Shown piece after piece: positions 35,724 to 43,543 of a DNA stretch of 64,000 bases. Below the pieces are notes generated by a model. It ran no database searches. It was not told where the DNA came from and saw nothing but the letters and a program-made list of their open reading frames with translations. Positions within the stretch are counted from its first letter, which is position 1; each line of letters opens with the position of its first letter. Origin of the DNA: Oscillospiraceae bacterium (GTDB lineage: Bacteria; Bacillota; Clostridia; Oscillospirales; Oscillospiraceae); contig JAHHRW010000001.1 in assembly GCA_020025575.1 (NCBI GenBank), positions 191,637 through 255,636 of the forward strand. The letters are read 5' to 3'. The translations under genes were made by a program, and so were the position numbers.

Positions 35724-36434
35724 CTATGCGCAGCTTGTCTGGCGAAGTAGTTCTTTCCGGAGTCTGAGCATAATTCGTTTTTCCAAACGAGAAATATAGG
35801 ACTGGGAAATTCCCATTTTCTGAGCCACCTCTTTCTGTGTCAGCTCCTTATATCCTTCCAAACCATACCGCATGGATACAATCTCTTTCTCCCGCTGTGG
35901 TAAGTGATTCAATGCCTCCCGAAGCAATCTAATATCAACATCATCCTCCAATGGTCTGCAAACCACATCCTCATCTGTACCCAAAATATCTGAAAGCAGC
36001 AACTCATTCCCTTCGCCATCCATATTAATCGGTTCCTCCAAAGAAACCTCTGTACGTTGGTTCGCTATTTTACGGATATGCATGAGGATTTCATTTTCAA
36101 TACAACGGGATGCATAGGTTGCCAATTTGATATTTTTGTCCCGTCGATAAGTCCCGATGGCTTTGATTAGCCCGATGGTACCAATAGAAATCAAGTCTTC
36201 CAGATTCACACCTGTGTTATCAAATCTTCTGGCAATATAGACAACCAATCGGAGGTTTCGCTCAATCAGGAGTTGTTTTGCACCTTCGTCCCCCTGTTCC
36301 AGTGCCTCCAGTGCATGCTGCTCATCTTCCCCTTTTAGTGGGGGTGGTAAAACATCGCTGCCGCCTATGTAATATACACACTCGTTTTTCGTAATGATAC
36401 CTAAGAATACCAGCAAATCCATAATTTTACCCAT
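35724..36434 (-). CDS. sigE: Mother-cell sporulation sigma factor SigE (pro-sigma-E)
   Basis: Sigma-E drives early mother-cell gene expression. The protein has about 236 residues with a short N-terminal pro-sequence (about 1-25, ending before the GSDVLPPPL stretch) that SpoIIGA removes. Regions 2 and 4 are clear: NLRLVVYIARRFDNTGVNLE, ISIGTIGLIKAIGTYR, LATYASRCIENEILMHIRK and the HTH ISQSYISRLEKR. Two ATGs overlap the spoIIGA stop; I chose 36434, 6 bases after GGAGGGG. It forms the spoIIG operon with spoIIGA. Confidence 0.96.
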   Translation of the reverse strand: MGKIMDLLVFLGIITKNECVYYIGGSDVLPPPLKGEDEQHALEALEQGDEGAKQLLIERNLRLVVYIARRFDNTGVNLEDLISIGTIGLIKAIGTYRRDKNIKLATYASRCIENEILMHIRKIANQRTEVSLEEPINMDGEGNELLLSDILGTDEDVVCRPLEDDVDIRLLREALNHLPQREKEIVSMRYGLEGYKELTQKEVAQKMGISQSYISRLEKRIMLRLRKELLRQTSCA

Positions 36435-37201
36435 CATACCCCTCCGGTCAATCCTTCATATTCTCCACCCGGAAAATGCTCCGGAGCAAACGCCACCAAT
36501 TTTTTCCCCTTTTTGCCACTCACATCCACCTGGTCACACCTGAGCGCCAACAGGAAACCATTGCCTGAACCTACTGTGTTATACGGAATGAGGCGAAGAC
36601 CCTTCACTGCATTGGACTCCATTGTCTGCACCGGGTTACGAAGTTGGGTTGCTTTCAGTCCTAGAAGTCTATCTGCTACTTCAGGGCCGGCAATCAAAAC
36701 AGGCTCACCACTTACCGGATCCCGAAGCGTGTTGCCTGTATCTCGCAGCGCTAGAAACGACACTTTTTTCCCTCTGTGTACCAGTTCCACCGGAATCAGT
36801 CTTCGACCAATGATTTTGCCGCAAAATCCCATGCGACACAGCAACGCTAGGATTCCAGCACTAACGACCAATCCAAAAAAGCTGCCGGCATTGAAACTAA
36901 TCGCCAATCCACCAAGTGCCATACTCAGAAAAACGAACAATGTTCCACGGCTAAAAGCACTGCGATTCAAACCAAATGCCGCCATGCTGATCACCCCCAA
37001 GCTGACCAGTCTCCACAGGAAAGAGGCCAGAAATGCAAATCCCGGTACAAGGCACAAGCCAGAATAGCCTCCTCCAAAAACAGCGGCCGCCGCAGATCTC
37101 CCGATTCCGGGCGGGTATCCCGACAAACGATTCACTCCCAGCAAAAGCATCCAGTCCACCAAAAAATTCAGTCCGATCACACCATCCAGATACACGACCA
37201 C
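36434..37201 (-). CDS. spoIIGA: Sigma-E processing aspartic protease SpoIIGA
   Basis: SpoIIGA is a membrane protease that cleaves pro-sigma-E after a signal from the forespore. From GTG 37201 it has 255 residues and starts VVVYLDGVIGLNFLVDWMLLL, aligning with the family start (MKIYLDV in B. subtilis). About five membrane helices lead into the protease domain with the catalytic Asp in RDTGNTLRDPVSGEPV. An AGGAGG lies 10 bases before GTG 37201; GTG 37195 is an alternative. The stop overlaps sigE. Confidence 0.94.
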   Translation of the reverse strand: MVVYLDGVIGLNFLVDWMLLLGVNRLSGYPPGIGRSAAAAVFGGGYSGLCLVPGFAFLASFLWRLVSLGVISMAAFGLNRSAFSRGTLFVFLSMALGGLAISFNAGSFFGLVVSAGILALLCRMGFCGKIIGRRLIPVELVHRGKKVSFLALRDTGNTLRDPVSGEPVLIAGPEVADRLLGLKATQLRNPVQTMESNAVKGLRLIPYNTVGSGNGFLLALRCDQVDVSGKKGKKLVAFAPEHFPGGEYEGLTGGV

Positions 37202-37235
37202 GCTCCCCTGTCCTCCTTCCAAACAATATGGCAAA

Positions 37236-37270
37236 AGTATATCCCTGCTCTTTTGAAAATACAGTCGCAA
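37236..37270 (-). promoter_or_regulatory. Candidate Spo0A-type promoter of spoIIG
   Basis: TTGCGA (37265-37270) and TATACT (37236-37241) are 23 bases apart, close to the unusual 22-base spacing of the Spo0A-activated spoIIG promoter of B. subtilis. A 0A-box-like TTATCGCAA lies just upstream (about 37284-37292). Confidence 0.5.
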
Positions 37271-37339
37271 CCCACCCGGACTTTTATCGCAATGTCTCCA
37301 TTTTAGCGCCACAAACTACGTCTCAGCAACGATAGAATC

Positions 37340-37374
37340 AAAAAAACGGCAGTTACATATCGCAACTGCCGTTT
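37340..37374 (-). terminator. Terminator of the rarA-DUF951 pair
   Basis: AAACGGCAGTTGC pairs with the complementary arm GTAACTGCCGTTT and is followed by TTTT on the minus strand. Confidence 0.9.
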
Positions 37375-37381
37375 CAATGTG

Positions 37382-37576
37382 TCATGTTTTCGGTTCTTCT
37401 TTTCGCTGGATGCAGCGAATATTTTTTTCAATTTTGTGACGAGGCTGCATGACTTCATGCCCGCACCCCATACATCTCAATCGAAAGTCTGCGCCGGTCC
37501 TTAAAACCAACCACTGTTTCTCACCACATGGGTGCTGCTTTTTCATCACTAGGACATCTCCAACACGAACATCCAT
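37382..37576 (-). CDS. DUF951 family protein
   Basis: The protein has 64 residues. It starts at ATG 37576 with AAGGAG upstream, one base after the rarA stop. The sequence MDVRVGDVLVMKKQHPCGEK and the zinc-ribbon-like CMGCGHEVMQPR, with an earlier Cys in HPCG, match the DUF951 family, widespread in Firmicutes. The function is unproven; the basic, Cys-containing sequence suggests nucleic-acid or ribosome binding. Translational coupling to rarA hints at a link to replication. Confidence 0.9.
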   Translation of the reverse strand: MDVRVGDVLVMKKQHPCGEKQWLVLRTGADFRLRCMGCGHEVMQPRHKIEKNIRCIQRKEEPKT

Positions 37577-37577
37577 C

Positions 37578-38846
37578 TCAATGCTCCTTTCCCCGAACCA
37601 GATCCCAATATGTCTTGGCTGCCTGCTCCAACTTGTTGGGGCCATACTCATAATACCGCTTTCCTACCAGATCATCCGGCAGATATTGCTGCTTAACCCA
37701 GTGATTTGGATAATCATGGGGGTACAAATATCCCTGGGCCCTTTCCTGGGTGTATGTGTCTGCATGGACATTTTGCAATTGACGAGGAAATCCGAGTCCC
37801 CTGCCTGCACGAACATCCGCCGCTGCCGCATTGATGGCAGCATATGCAGAGTTTGATTTTGGCGATGTAGCCATCAGCACAGCCGCATCTGCCAAAGGGA
37901 TCCGAGCCTCCGGCATACCAAGCATCAGTGCTGCATCTACGCTGGATTTAACAATGGGTATGATTTGGGGGTAAGCAAGGCCAACATCCTCGCAGGCAAT
38001 GACCATCAAGCGCCTGCAAGCAGATTGCATCTGCCCAGACTCCAACAGTCTTGCCAAGTAATGAACCGCCGCATCCGGGTCAGATCCGCGGATGGATTTT
38101 TGCAAAGCAGACAGTAAGTCATAGTAATTGTCTCCATCCCGATCTGCTCGAAGGGCACTTTTCTGCGTCACCGAAATTGCATCCGACAATGTCAATTCCA
38201 GTTGCGTGCCATTGGGTACTCCTGCTGAAAACAGTACCTCTACCGCATTGATAGCCTTTCGCAAATCGCCGCCGCAGGCACCTGCGACATATTCAAGTGC
38301 TCCCTGCTCAGCAATGGCTGTAAGGCCGGTTCGTTCCTCCATAAAATGCACGCCGCGTTTCACCGCTTTCAGGGCAGCAGCGGCATCAATCTGTTTGAAC
38401 TCAAACACTGTGGAACGACTCAAAATTGCATTAAATACATAGAAATAGGGATTTTCTGTGGTAGATGCAATCAAGGTGATCTTTCCGTTCTCTATAAACT
38501 CCAGCAAAGACTGCTGTTGTTTTTTATTGAAAGACTGAATCTCATCGAGATACAGCAATACCCCATCTGGTGCAAGAAATGTATCCAGCTGGGATACAAT
38601 TTCTTTGATATCCGCCGTAGACGCAGTCGTCGCATTCAATTTGAATAATTTTCGATTCGTTTGTTTGGCAATGATATTCGCAACAGTCGTTTTTCCAGTC
38701 CCTGATGGGCCGTAAAAAATCATATTGGGAACCTTGCCTGAAACAATCAGACGCCGCAGAATGGCCCCCTCTCCCAAAATATGATCCTGGCCAAACACAT
38801 CATCCAACGATGTGGGGCGGAGCAAGTCCGCCAAAGGCTGATACAT
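37578..38846 (-). CDS. rarA: Replication-associated recombination protein RarA (MgsA) AAA+ ATPase
   Basis: RarA acts at stalled replication forks. From ATG 38846 (AGGAGG 8 bases upstream) it has 422 residues. The AAA+ domain has YGPSGTGKTTVANIIAK, the Walker B LYLDEIQSFNK, and the sensor motif ASTTENPYF. The C-terminal tetramerisation domain ends YPNHWVKQQYLPDDL, as in MgsA. The frame is open further upstream, but that part has no start signal. Confidence 0.95.
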   Translation of the reverse strand: MYQPLADLLRPTSLDDVFGQDHILGEGAILRRLIVSGKVPNMIFYGPSGTGKTTVANIIAKQTNRKLFKLNATTASTADIKEIVSQLDTFLAPDGVLLYLDEIQSFNKKQQQSLLEFIENGKITLIASTTENPYFYVFNAILSRSTVFEFKQIDAAAALKAVKRGVHFMEERTGLTAIAEQGALEYVAGACGGDLRKAINAVEVLFSAGVPNGTQLELTLSDAISVTQKSALRADRDGDNYYDLLSALQKSIRGSDPDAAVHYLARLLESGQMQSACRRLMVIACEDVGLAYPQIIPIVKSSVDAALMLGMPEARIPLADAAVLMATSPKSNSAYAAINAAAADVRAGRGLGFPRQLQNVHADTYTQERAQGYLYPHDYPNHWVKQQYLPDDLVGKRYYEYGPNKLEQAAKTYWDLVRGKEH

Positions 38847-38977
38847 AGAATCCGCCTCCTTTAAAATTTGTCTCATTATAGCACAAATGTACGGAATTGG
38901 CAACCGAGATTTTATTTTACACTTTCTTTCTGGATAAAAATATGATAGAATGTCGAAAAAAGAACAGGAGCATACAT

Positions 38978-39607
38978 ATGAACGAAAAAGTTCTCGCAAT
39001 CATTGAAATTCTTAAGCAAAAGTATCCGGATGCTCTGTGTGCACTTCACTATGAGAAAGATTATGAGCTTATGATCGCCGTGCGGCTTTCCGCTCAGTGT
39101 ACGGACGCCAGAGTAAATCTGGTCACACCGGGGCTGTTTGCAGACTACCCCTCTCTGGAAGACATGGCCTCAGCCGACATTGCTGATATCGAATCACATG
39201 TTCGTTCCTGCGGCTTTTACAAGCACAAGGCAAGAGACATCGTCCTTGCCTGCCAGATGCTTTTAACAGATTATAACGGAAAGGTCCCCGGAACGATGGA
39301 TGAACTTCTCCGTCTGCCGGGTGTGGGTCGCAAAACCGCAAATCTTCTGCTGGGTGATCTTTATGCGCAGCCCGGCAGTGTTGTTTGCGATACCCACTGT
39401 ATCCGAATCTGCGGTCGATTGGGCTTGTCCAAAGGAAAGGATCCCGAAAAAGTTGAGCGCCAGCTCCGTGCCATTTTACCGCCGGAAGAAAGTTCTGATT
39501 TTTGTCATAGAATCGTCCTATTTGGCCGAGAAATCTGCACCGCACGAAACCCAAAATGCAGCGAGTGTCCTCTTGCCATCCATTGTGCGGAAATTAATCA
39601 AGTATAA
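38978..39607 (+). CDS. nth: Endonuclease III (DNA glycosylase/AP lyase)
   Basis: The enzyme removes oxidised pyrimidines and cuts abasic sites. It has 209 residues from ATG 38978 (AGGAG 8 bases upstream). The helix-hairpin-helix with the catalytic lysine is LPGVGRKTANLLL; the catalytic Asp is in VVCDTHCIRI. The iron-sulfur loop C-x6-C-x2-C-x5-C is intact near the C-terminus. A -10-like TAGAAT is at 38946-38951, with no clear -35. Confidence 0.95.
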   Translation: MNEKVLAIIEILKQKYPDALCALHYEKDYELMIAVRLSAQCTDARVNLVTPGLFADYPSLEDMASADIADIESHVRSCGFYKHKARDIVLACQMLLTDYNGKVPGTMDELLRLPGVGRKTANLLLGDLYAQPGSVVCDTHCIRICGRLGLSKGKDPEKVERQLRAILPPEESSDFCHRIVLFGREICTARNPKCSECPLAIHCAEINQV

Positions 39608-39612
39608 GTCAT

Positions 39613-39652
39613 AATCCCCCCAAGTCCTGAATACAATGGACAAGGGGGGATT
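39613..39652 (+). promoter_or_regulatory. Hairpin that can cover the spoVB ribosome binding site
   Basis: AATCCCCCC (39613-39621) pairs with GGGGGGATT (39644-39652), with an inner GTCC/GGAC pair. The G-rich arm is the only Shine-Dalgarno candidate for the ATG at 39657. Confidence 0.5.
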
Positions 39653-39656
39653 GTCC

Positions 39657-41156
39657 ATGTCCAAAAAGCTGCCAATGATTTATGGGGCATTTATGCTCAC
39701 CGCAGTAAATTTGCTGCTCCGATTTTTCGCCACTGCATTTCAAATCTACCTGTCTGCCACCATAGGGGCTGCAGGTGTTGGTCTTCTGCATTTGATTTTA
39801 TCTGTATCCGGATTTGCTTCGACTATTGGCATCGCAGGGATTCGGACCACAACCATGTATCTCGCCGCAGAGGAACTGGGGCGCAAACAATATAAGAACA
39901 TTCGCTGGGTGGTATCTGGGTGTTTTACATACAGCATCATTTGCTCCTTCGCTGTTTGCGTAATACTGTACTTTGCCGCCCCTTACATTTCCCAGCACTG
40001 GATTGGAAACATGGACGCACTGCCTTCAATGCGTGTTTTCGCTGCCTTCATGCCCATTAGCTGTCTGTGCGGTGTCATGTCCGCCTATTTTATTGCAGCG
40101 AATCGGATTGGCACACTAGCAGCTGTAGAGGTCGCTGAACAATTTGTTTCCATGGGTATTACTGTGCTGATACTGCTGACAATTCCCTTAGACGACACTG
40201 CCGGAGCCTGTCAGGCGGTCGTTCTTGGTAATTGTTCAGGTTCTGTTTTTGCCTTATTATGCCTATTTATTCTCTTCCAAAGGAGCATCTCCTCTCCAAC
40301 CAGCAGGGTCCCAATTTTCAAACGAATTTGCTCCACCGCAGCCCCGCTTGCACTGGCTGATGATTTAAAAGCGGGTATTTCCTCTTTGGAAAATCTGATG
40401 GTTCCAAGACGGCTTGCACTCTATCCATTCATATCCAACCCATTAGCAACTTTCGGTATGCTCTCCGGTATGGTGTTCCCGGTGATGATGTTCCCTGCTG
40501 CAATTTTGTATTCTCTCGTGGATTTACTGATTCCGGAACTTGCCCGATGTGCTGCTGTGGATAGCCAGCAGCGGATTCAGTACCTGATACATCGAAATCT
40601 GCGAGTGACGCTTATTTATGGACTCATATGTGGCGGCGGACTGTATCTGCTATCTGATGCACTATGTCAGTGGCTGTATCCCGGATTAAATATCGCTGGG
40701 CTTTTGCGCATGTTTTCATACCTGGTGCCGATGCTCTATTGCGATATCATCGTAGACGGTATGACCAAAGGGCTGGGCCAGCAGCGCTCCTGCGTCCGTT
40801 ACAATATCGTCTCAAATACCATGGATGTAATCATGTTATTCTTCCTCTTGCCACGATTGGGAATCACGGGGTATTTCGTGAGTTTTCTGTTTTCCCATGT
40901 TTTGAATTTTCTTCTAAGTATTAGACGCTTATTATTTATTGGGAAAATCAGGGCGAATCTATATTATCCCTGTTTTGCGCTGATTGCCTATCTGTTTGCA
41001 ACATTTGGCGCAAATACCTTCACAGGCCCAATCCGAAAAATTCTGGCATTTTTGGGACTTTTCTTCTGCCTGTGCTATTTTTTCGGTGTCATAACAGCTG
41101 TTGATTTGCATTGGCTCTACAATCTGCTAAAGAGAAAAGAAAGCCTGTCGTCCTAG
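39657..41156 (+). CDS. spoVB: SpoVB-like polysaccharide flippase (MOP family)
   Basis: The protein has 499 residues with about 14 membrane helices. It starts SKKLPMIYGAFMLTAVNLLL and shows the oligosaccharide/lipid-II flippase pattern of the MurJ/SpoVB branch, including FQIYLSATIGAAGVGLLHLI near residue 30. SpoVB is needed for spore-cortex synthesis in Bacillus. The start is ATG 39657 (39636 is also possible), after the run of six G residues. The stop codon lies inside the shared terminator with pepD. Confidence 0.85.
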   Translation: MSKKLPMIYGAFMLTAVNLLLRFFATAFQIYLSATIGAAGVGLLHLILSVSGFASTIGIAGIRTTTMYLAAEELGRKQYKNIRWVVSGCFTYSIICSFAVCVILYFAAPYISQHWIGNMDALPSMRVFAAFMPISCLCGVMSAYFIAANRIGTLAAVEVAEQFVSMGITVLILLTIPLDDTAGACQAVVLGNCSGSVFALLCLFILFQRSISSPTSRVPIFKRICSTAAPLALADDLKAGISSLENLMVPRRLALYPFISNPLATFGMLSGMVFPVMMFPAAILYSLVDLLIPELARCAAVDSQQRIQYLIHRNLRVTLIYGLICGGGLYLLSDALCQWLYPGLNIAGLLRMFSYLVPMLYCDIIVDGMTKGLGQQRSCVRYNIVSNTMDVIMLFFLLPRLGITGYFVSFLFSHVLNFLLSIRRLLFIGKIRANLYYPCFALIAYLFATFGANTFTGPIRKILAFLGLFFCLCYFFGVITAVDLHWLYNLLKRKESLSS

Positions 41157-41174
41157 GTGAACGACAGGCTTTTG
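41139..41174. terminator. Bidirectional terminator between spoVB and pepD
   Basis: AAAGCCTGTCGT pairs with ACGACAGGCTTT around 9 bases, with T runs on both strands. It overlaps the end of spoVB. Confidence 0.88.
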
Positions 41175-42620
41175 TTACATTGCTTTCAGGGTTGCCAAGA
41201 GGAATTCCCACACTCTGCGAGTGGATTCAATTTCCAGGCGCTCCCGGTTGGTGTGGATGTCATGCATCTGAGGGCCCATGGATACGGCATCCAGATTGGC
41301 AATCTTCTCGCCAAACAGTCCGCACTCCAGTCCAGCGTGAATGCTGACCACCTGAGGTCTCTGGCCAAACATCTTTTCATACTCAGCCACCATGGTATCA
41401 CGGAGCTCAGAATCTGCTCGATATTCCCAAGCAGGATAATCACCGCTGCTGGAAAACGCAGCACCGTACATCTTAGCCAGATCATCCAGTTTCTGCAGCA
41501 GGTCTACCTTCTCCTGATTCACACTGGAACGAACAGAGAAGGTCATCTTGAAATTGTCACCTTCCAGTTTGATAATACCCATATTCAAGCTGGTCTGGAC
41601 CAACTCCGGCATATCTGCGCACATAGCCTGAATTGCATTGGGCGCTGCACACAGCAAGCCAATAATCTTGTCCGTCTCCTGGGTGGACAGTGCATTTCCG
41701 CCCAATGCATCGATATTGTCTGCGGAAATGATTGCATTGGGTTCTGCATACTCAGAACGAATCTTTGCCTGCAGTTCCTCTGCAATGCCATTGATCTGCT
41801 CAATATCCATACCCATAGCAACCATGCTTGCCGTGCAGGAACGGGTGATGGCATTGTCCTTTGAACCACCCTCGATTGCAGTCAAGCACAGGGGCATGCG
41901 TTTCTTGATTTCATCCAAGAACATGCCCATGACCTTGTTTGCATTGGCACGGTTCTTATCGATCTCCACGCCGGAGTGGCCGCCGATAAGTCCGTCCACC
42001 GTCAGTTTCACACAGGGCCCATAGACTGCATGACGGGAAACAGGCAGCTCAATTCCAGCACGAGCACCGCCGGCGCAGGACACCGTGAAAACGCCCTCGT
42101 CCTCGGAGTCAATGTTGATCATCTTCTTGCCCTTCAGCGTAGAAAGGTCTACGCCAGCAGCACCAAACATGCCGGTTTCCTCATCTACCGTAATGACCAC
42201 TTCCAAGGGGGGATGGGGAATGTTCTTGTCCGCCAGCAGCGCCAGGCAGTAGGCGACGGCGATGCCATCGTCACCGCCCAGAGTTGTTCCCTTGGCAAAA
42301 ACATAGGTATCGTCGTGGCTTACATCCAGACCGTCTACCGCAAAATCAATCTGGCAGTCTGCATCCTTTTCACAGACCATATCCATATGTCCCTGAAGGA
42401 TCACAGGCTCATGATCTTCGTACCCTTCGGTGCCATCCTGAAAAATCAAAACATTATTCAGATCATCCTGAATATATCTCAAATCATGCTCCTTCGCAAA
42501 GGATACCAGATAATCGCTGATCATCTTTGTATTTCCGGAGCCATGGGGAATCGAACAGAGTTTTTCAAAATAACCAAATACAGCAGCAGGTTCCAGCCCC
42601 GCCAATCTTTCTGCTTTCAT
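41175..42620 (-). CDS. pepD: Aminoacyl-histidine dipeptidase (M20 family)
   Basis: The enzyme hydrolyses Xaa-His and other dipeptides in the cytosol. It has 481 residues. Zinc-site motifs seen are VILQGHMDMVCEK, GTTLGGDDGIAVAYCLALL, ITVDEETGMFGAAGV and the late SIHAGLECGLF. The length fits PepD rather than peptidase T. The gene ends at the bidirectional terminator and begins 19 bases after the zinc-ribbon gene, so it may be the last gene of a larger minus-strand operon starting at 46109. Confidence 0.94.
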   Translation of the reverse strand: MKAERLAGLEPAAVFGYFEKLCSIPHGSGNTKMISDYLVSFAKEHDLRYIQDDLNNVLIFQDGTEGYEDHEPVILQGHMDMVCEKDADCQIDFAVDGLDVSHDDTYVFAKGTTLGGDDGIAVAYCLALLADKNIPHPPLEVVITVDEETGMFGAAGVDLSTLKGKKMINIDSEDEGVFTVSCAGGARAGIELPVSRHAVYGPCVKLTVDGLIGGHSGVEIDKNRANANKVMGMFLDEIKKRMPLCLTAIEGGSKDNAITRSCTASMVAMGMDIEQINGIAEELQAKIRSEYAEPNAIISADNIDALGGNALSTQETDKIIGLLCAAPNAIQAMCADMPELVQTSLNMGIIKLEGDNFKMTFSVRSSVNQEKVDLLQKLDDLAKMYGAAFSSSGDYPAWEYRADSELRDTMVAEYEKMFGQRPQVVSIHAGLECGLFGEKIANLDAVSMGPQMHDIHTNRERLEIESTRRVWEFLLATLKAM

Positions 42621-42639
42621 CTTTTGAACCTCCTAAAGA

Positions 42640-42861
42640 TTATTCGCCGCGCTCCTGACGGATGACCTTACCCATATTCCAAAGTCTTACCACAGCACGG
42701 GTTGCCTCTTCCTTTTCTGCATCATCAGAATACTCAGAATAAACTGTGTGGGCACCGCAGTCGGCACATTCAACATAAACACACCAGCCGCCTTCGTGCA
42801 GGATCATACCGTTTCCTCTGCAGTTGGGGCACTCTTCTAATTCAAAAATTTCTTTTTCCAT
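42640..42861 (-). CDS. Small zinc-ribbon protein resembling restriction-alleviation Lar
   Basis: The protein has 73 residues. Cys pairs CPNC and CADC, and the C-terminal ATRAVVRLWNMGKVI, follow the Lar_restr_allev pattern (CPxC ... C..CGA ... eAi..WN). Lar proteins are usually phage-encoded modifiers of restriction systems; similar small ribbons also exist on chromosomes with unknown roles. A GGAGT site lies upstream of the ATG. It sits between pepD and the TIGR03936 gene, an unlikely place for a phage gene, so I would not assign it a restriction role. Confidence 0.75.
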   Translation of the reverse strand: MEKEIFELEECPNCRGNGMILHEGGWCVYVECADCGAHTVYSEYSDDAEKEEATRAVVRLWNMGKVIRQERGE

Positions 42862-42883
42862 ATCAACACACTCCTATTGTAAA

Positions 42884-43543
42884 TTAACGAAAAACCTCGC
42901 CGTTGGAAGTTCGAACTTCCTCCCGACGGATTCTGGAAAAATCAGGTTTCGCATCTGCGCAGTACATTTCGATTGCAGACACGATCTGACTGGGATTCAA
43001 GCTGGGATTCTGCGCACAGATACAAGCCTTCAGCTCGATTTCATGAGCATTTATTTGACTCACTTCTATACTGCGAATCATGGGGATAATGTTCTGCTCC
43101 ACAGGGCCGTTCTTACTCTTTTTGGTCACAAGAACTTCTTCACGAGAGAATAACTCCCGAATCTGCATGACAGAGTCTTCAGTAGCCCCGTTGTCATATT
43201 CCAACGTAATTGCGCAGTCCAGATGTGTGAGCTCCTTAATTTTTTGGGAACTGTCGTAAGCCTCCAGCACACGCACACCAACTGGCATCGTCTGATTCAA
43301 TCTTTGCGTGATTTGCTCAAAAGGCAGCTGTTCGTCTACTAACTCAAAATCCAGAATTTCACATTTGCTTTCCACGCCAACGCTCAAGGGCAACGCAATA
43401 GATACCATAGCCCGTGGATTAAATCCCTGGGTATGTTTGAGGTTCATCCCCCCGCGCTTAAACGCTCTCTGAAACAGGCGCATGAGATCCAGATGAGAAA
43501 TCCAAATGCCATTTCCAGTTTTTTCAAACAAAATTCTATTCAT
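42884..43543 (-). CDS. TIGR03936 / DUF2344 radical-SAM-linked protein
   Basis: The protein has 219 residues from ATG 43543, with GGAGG 8 bases upstream. It begins NRILFEKTGNGIWISHLDLM, followed by LFQRAFKRGGMNLKHTQGFN, both hallmarks of the DUF2344 family. This family is nearly always next to the TIGR03960 radical SAM gene, often upstream of ribonuclease G and rplU. Here it overlaps the radical SAM gene by 8 bases. The substrate is unknown; a role in RNA or tRNA modification has been suggested. Confidence 0.93.
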   Translation of the reverse strand: MNRILFEKTGNGIWISHLDLMRLFQRAFKRGGMNLKHTQGFNPRAMVSIALPLSVGVESKCEILDFELVDEQLPFEQITQRLNQTMPVGVRVLEAYDSSQKIKELTHLDCAITLEYDNGATEDSVMQIRELFSREEVLVTKKSKNGPVEQNIIPMIRSIEVSQINAHEIELKACICAQNPSLNPSQIVSAIEMYCADAKPDFSRIRREEVRTSNGEVFR

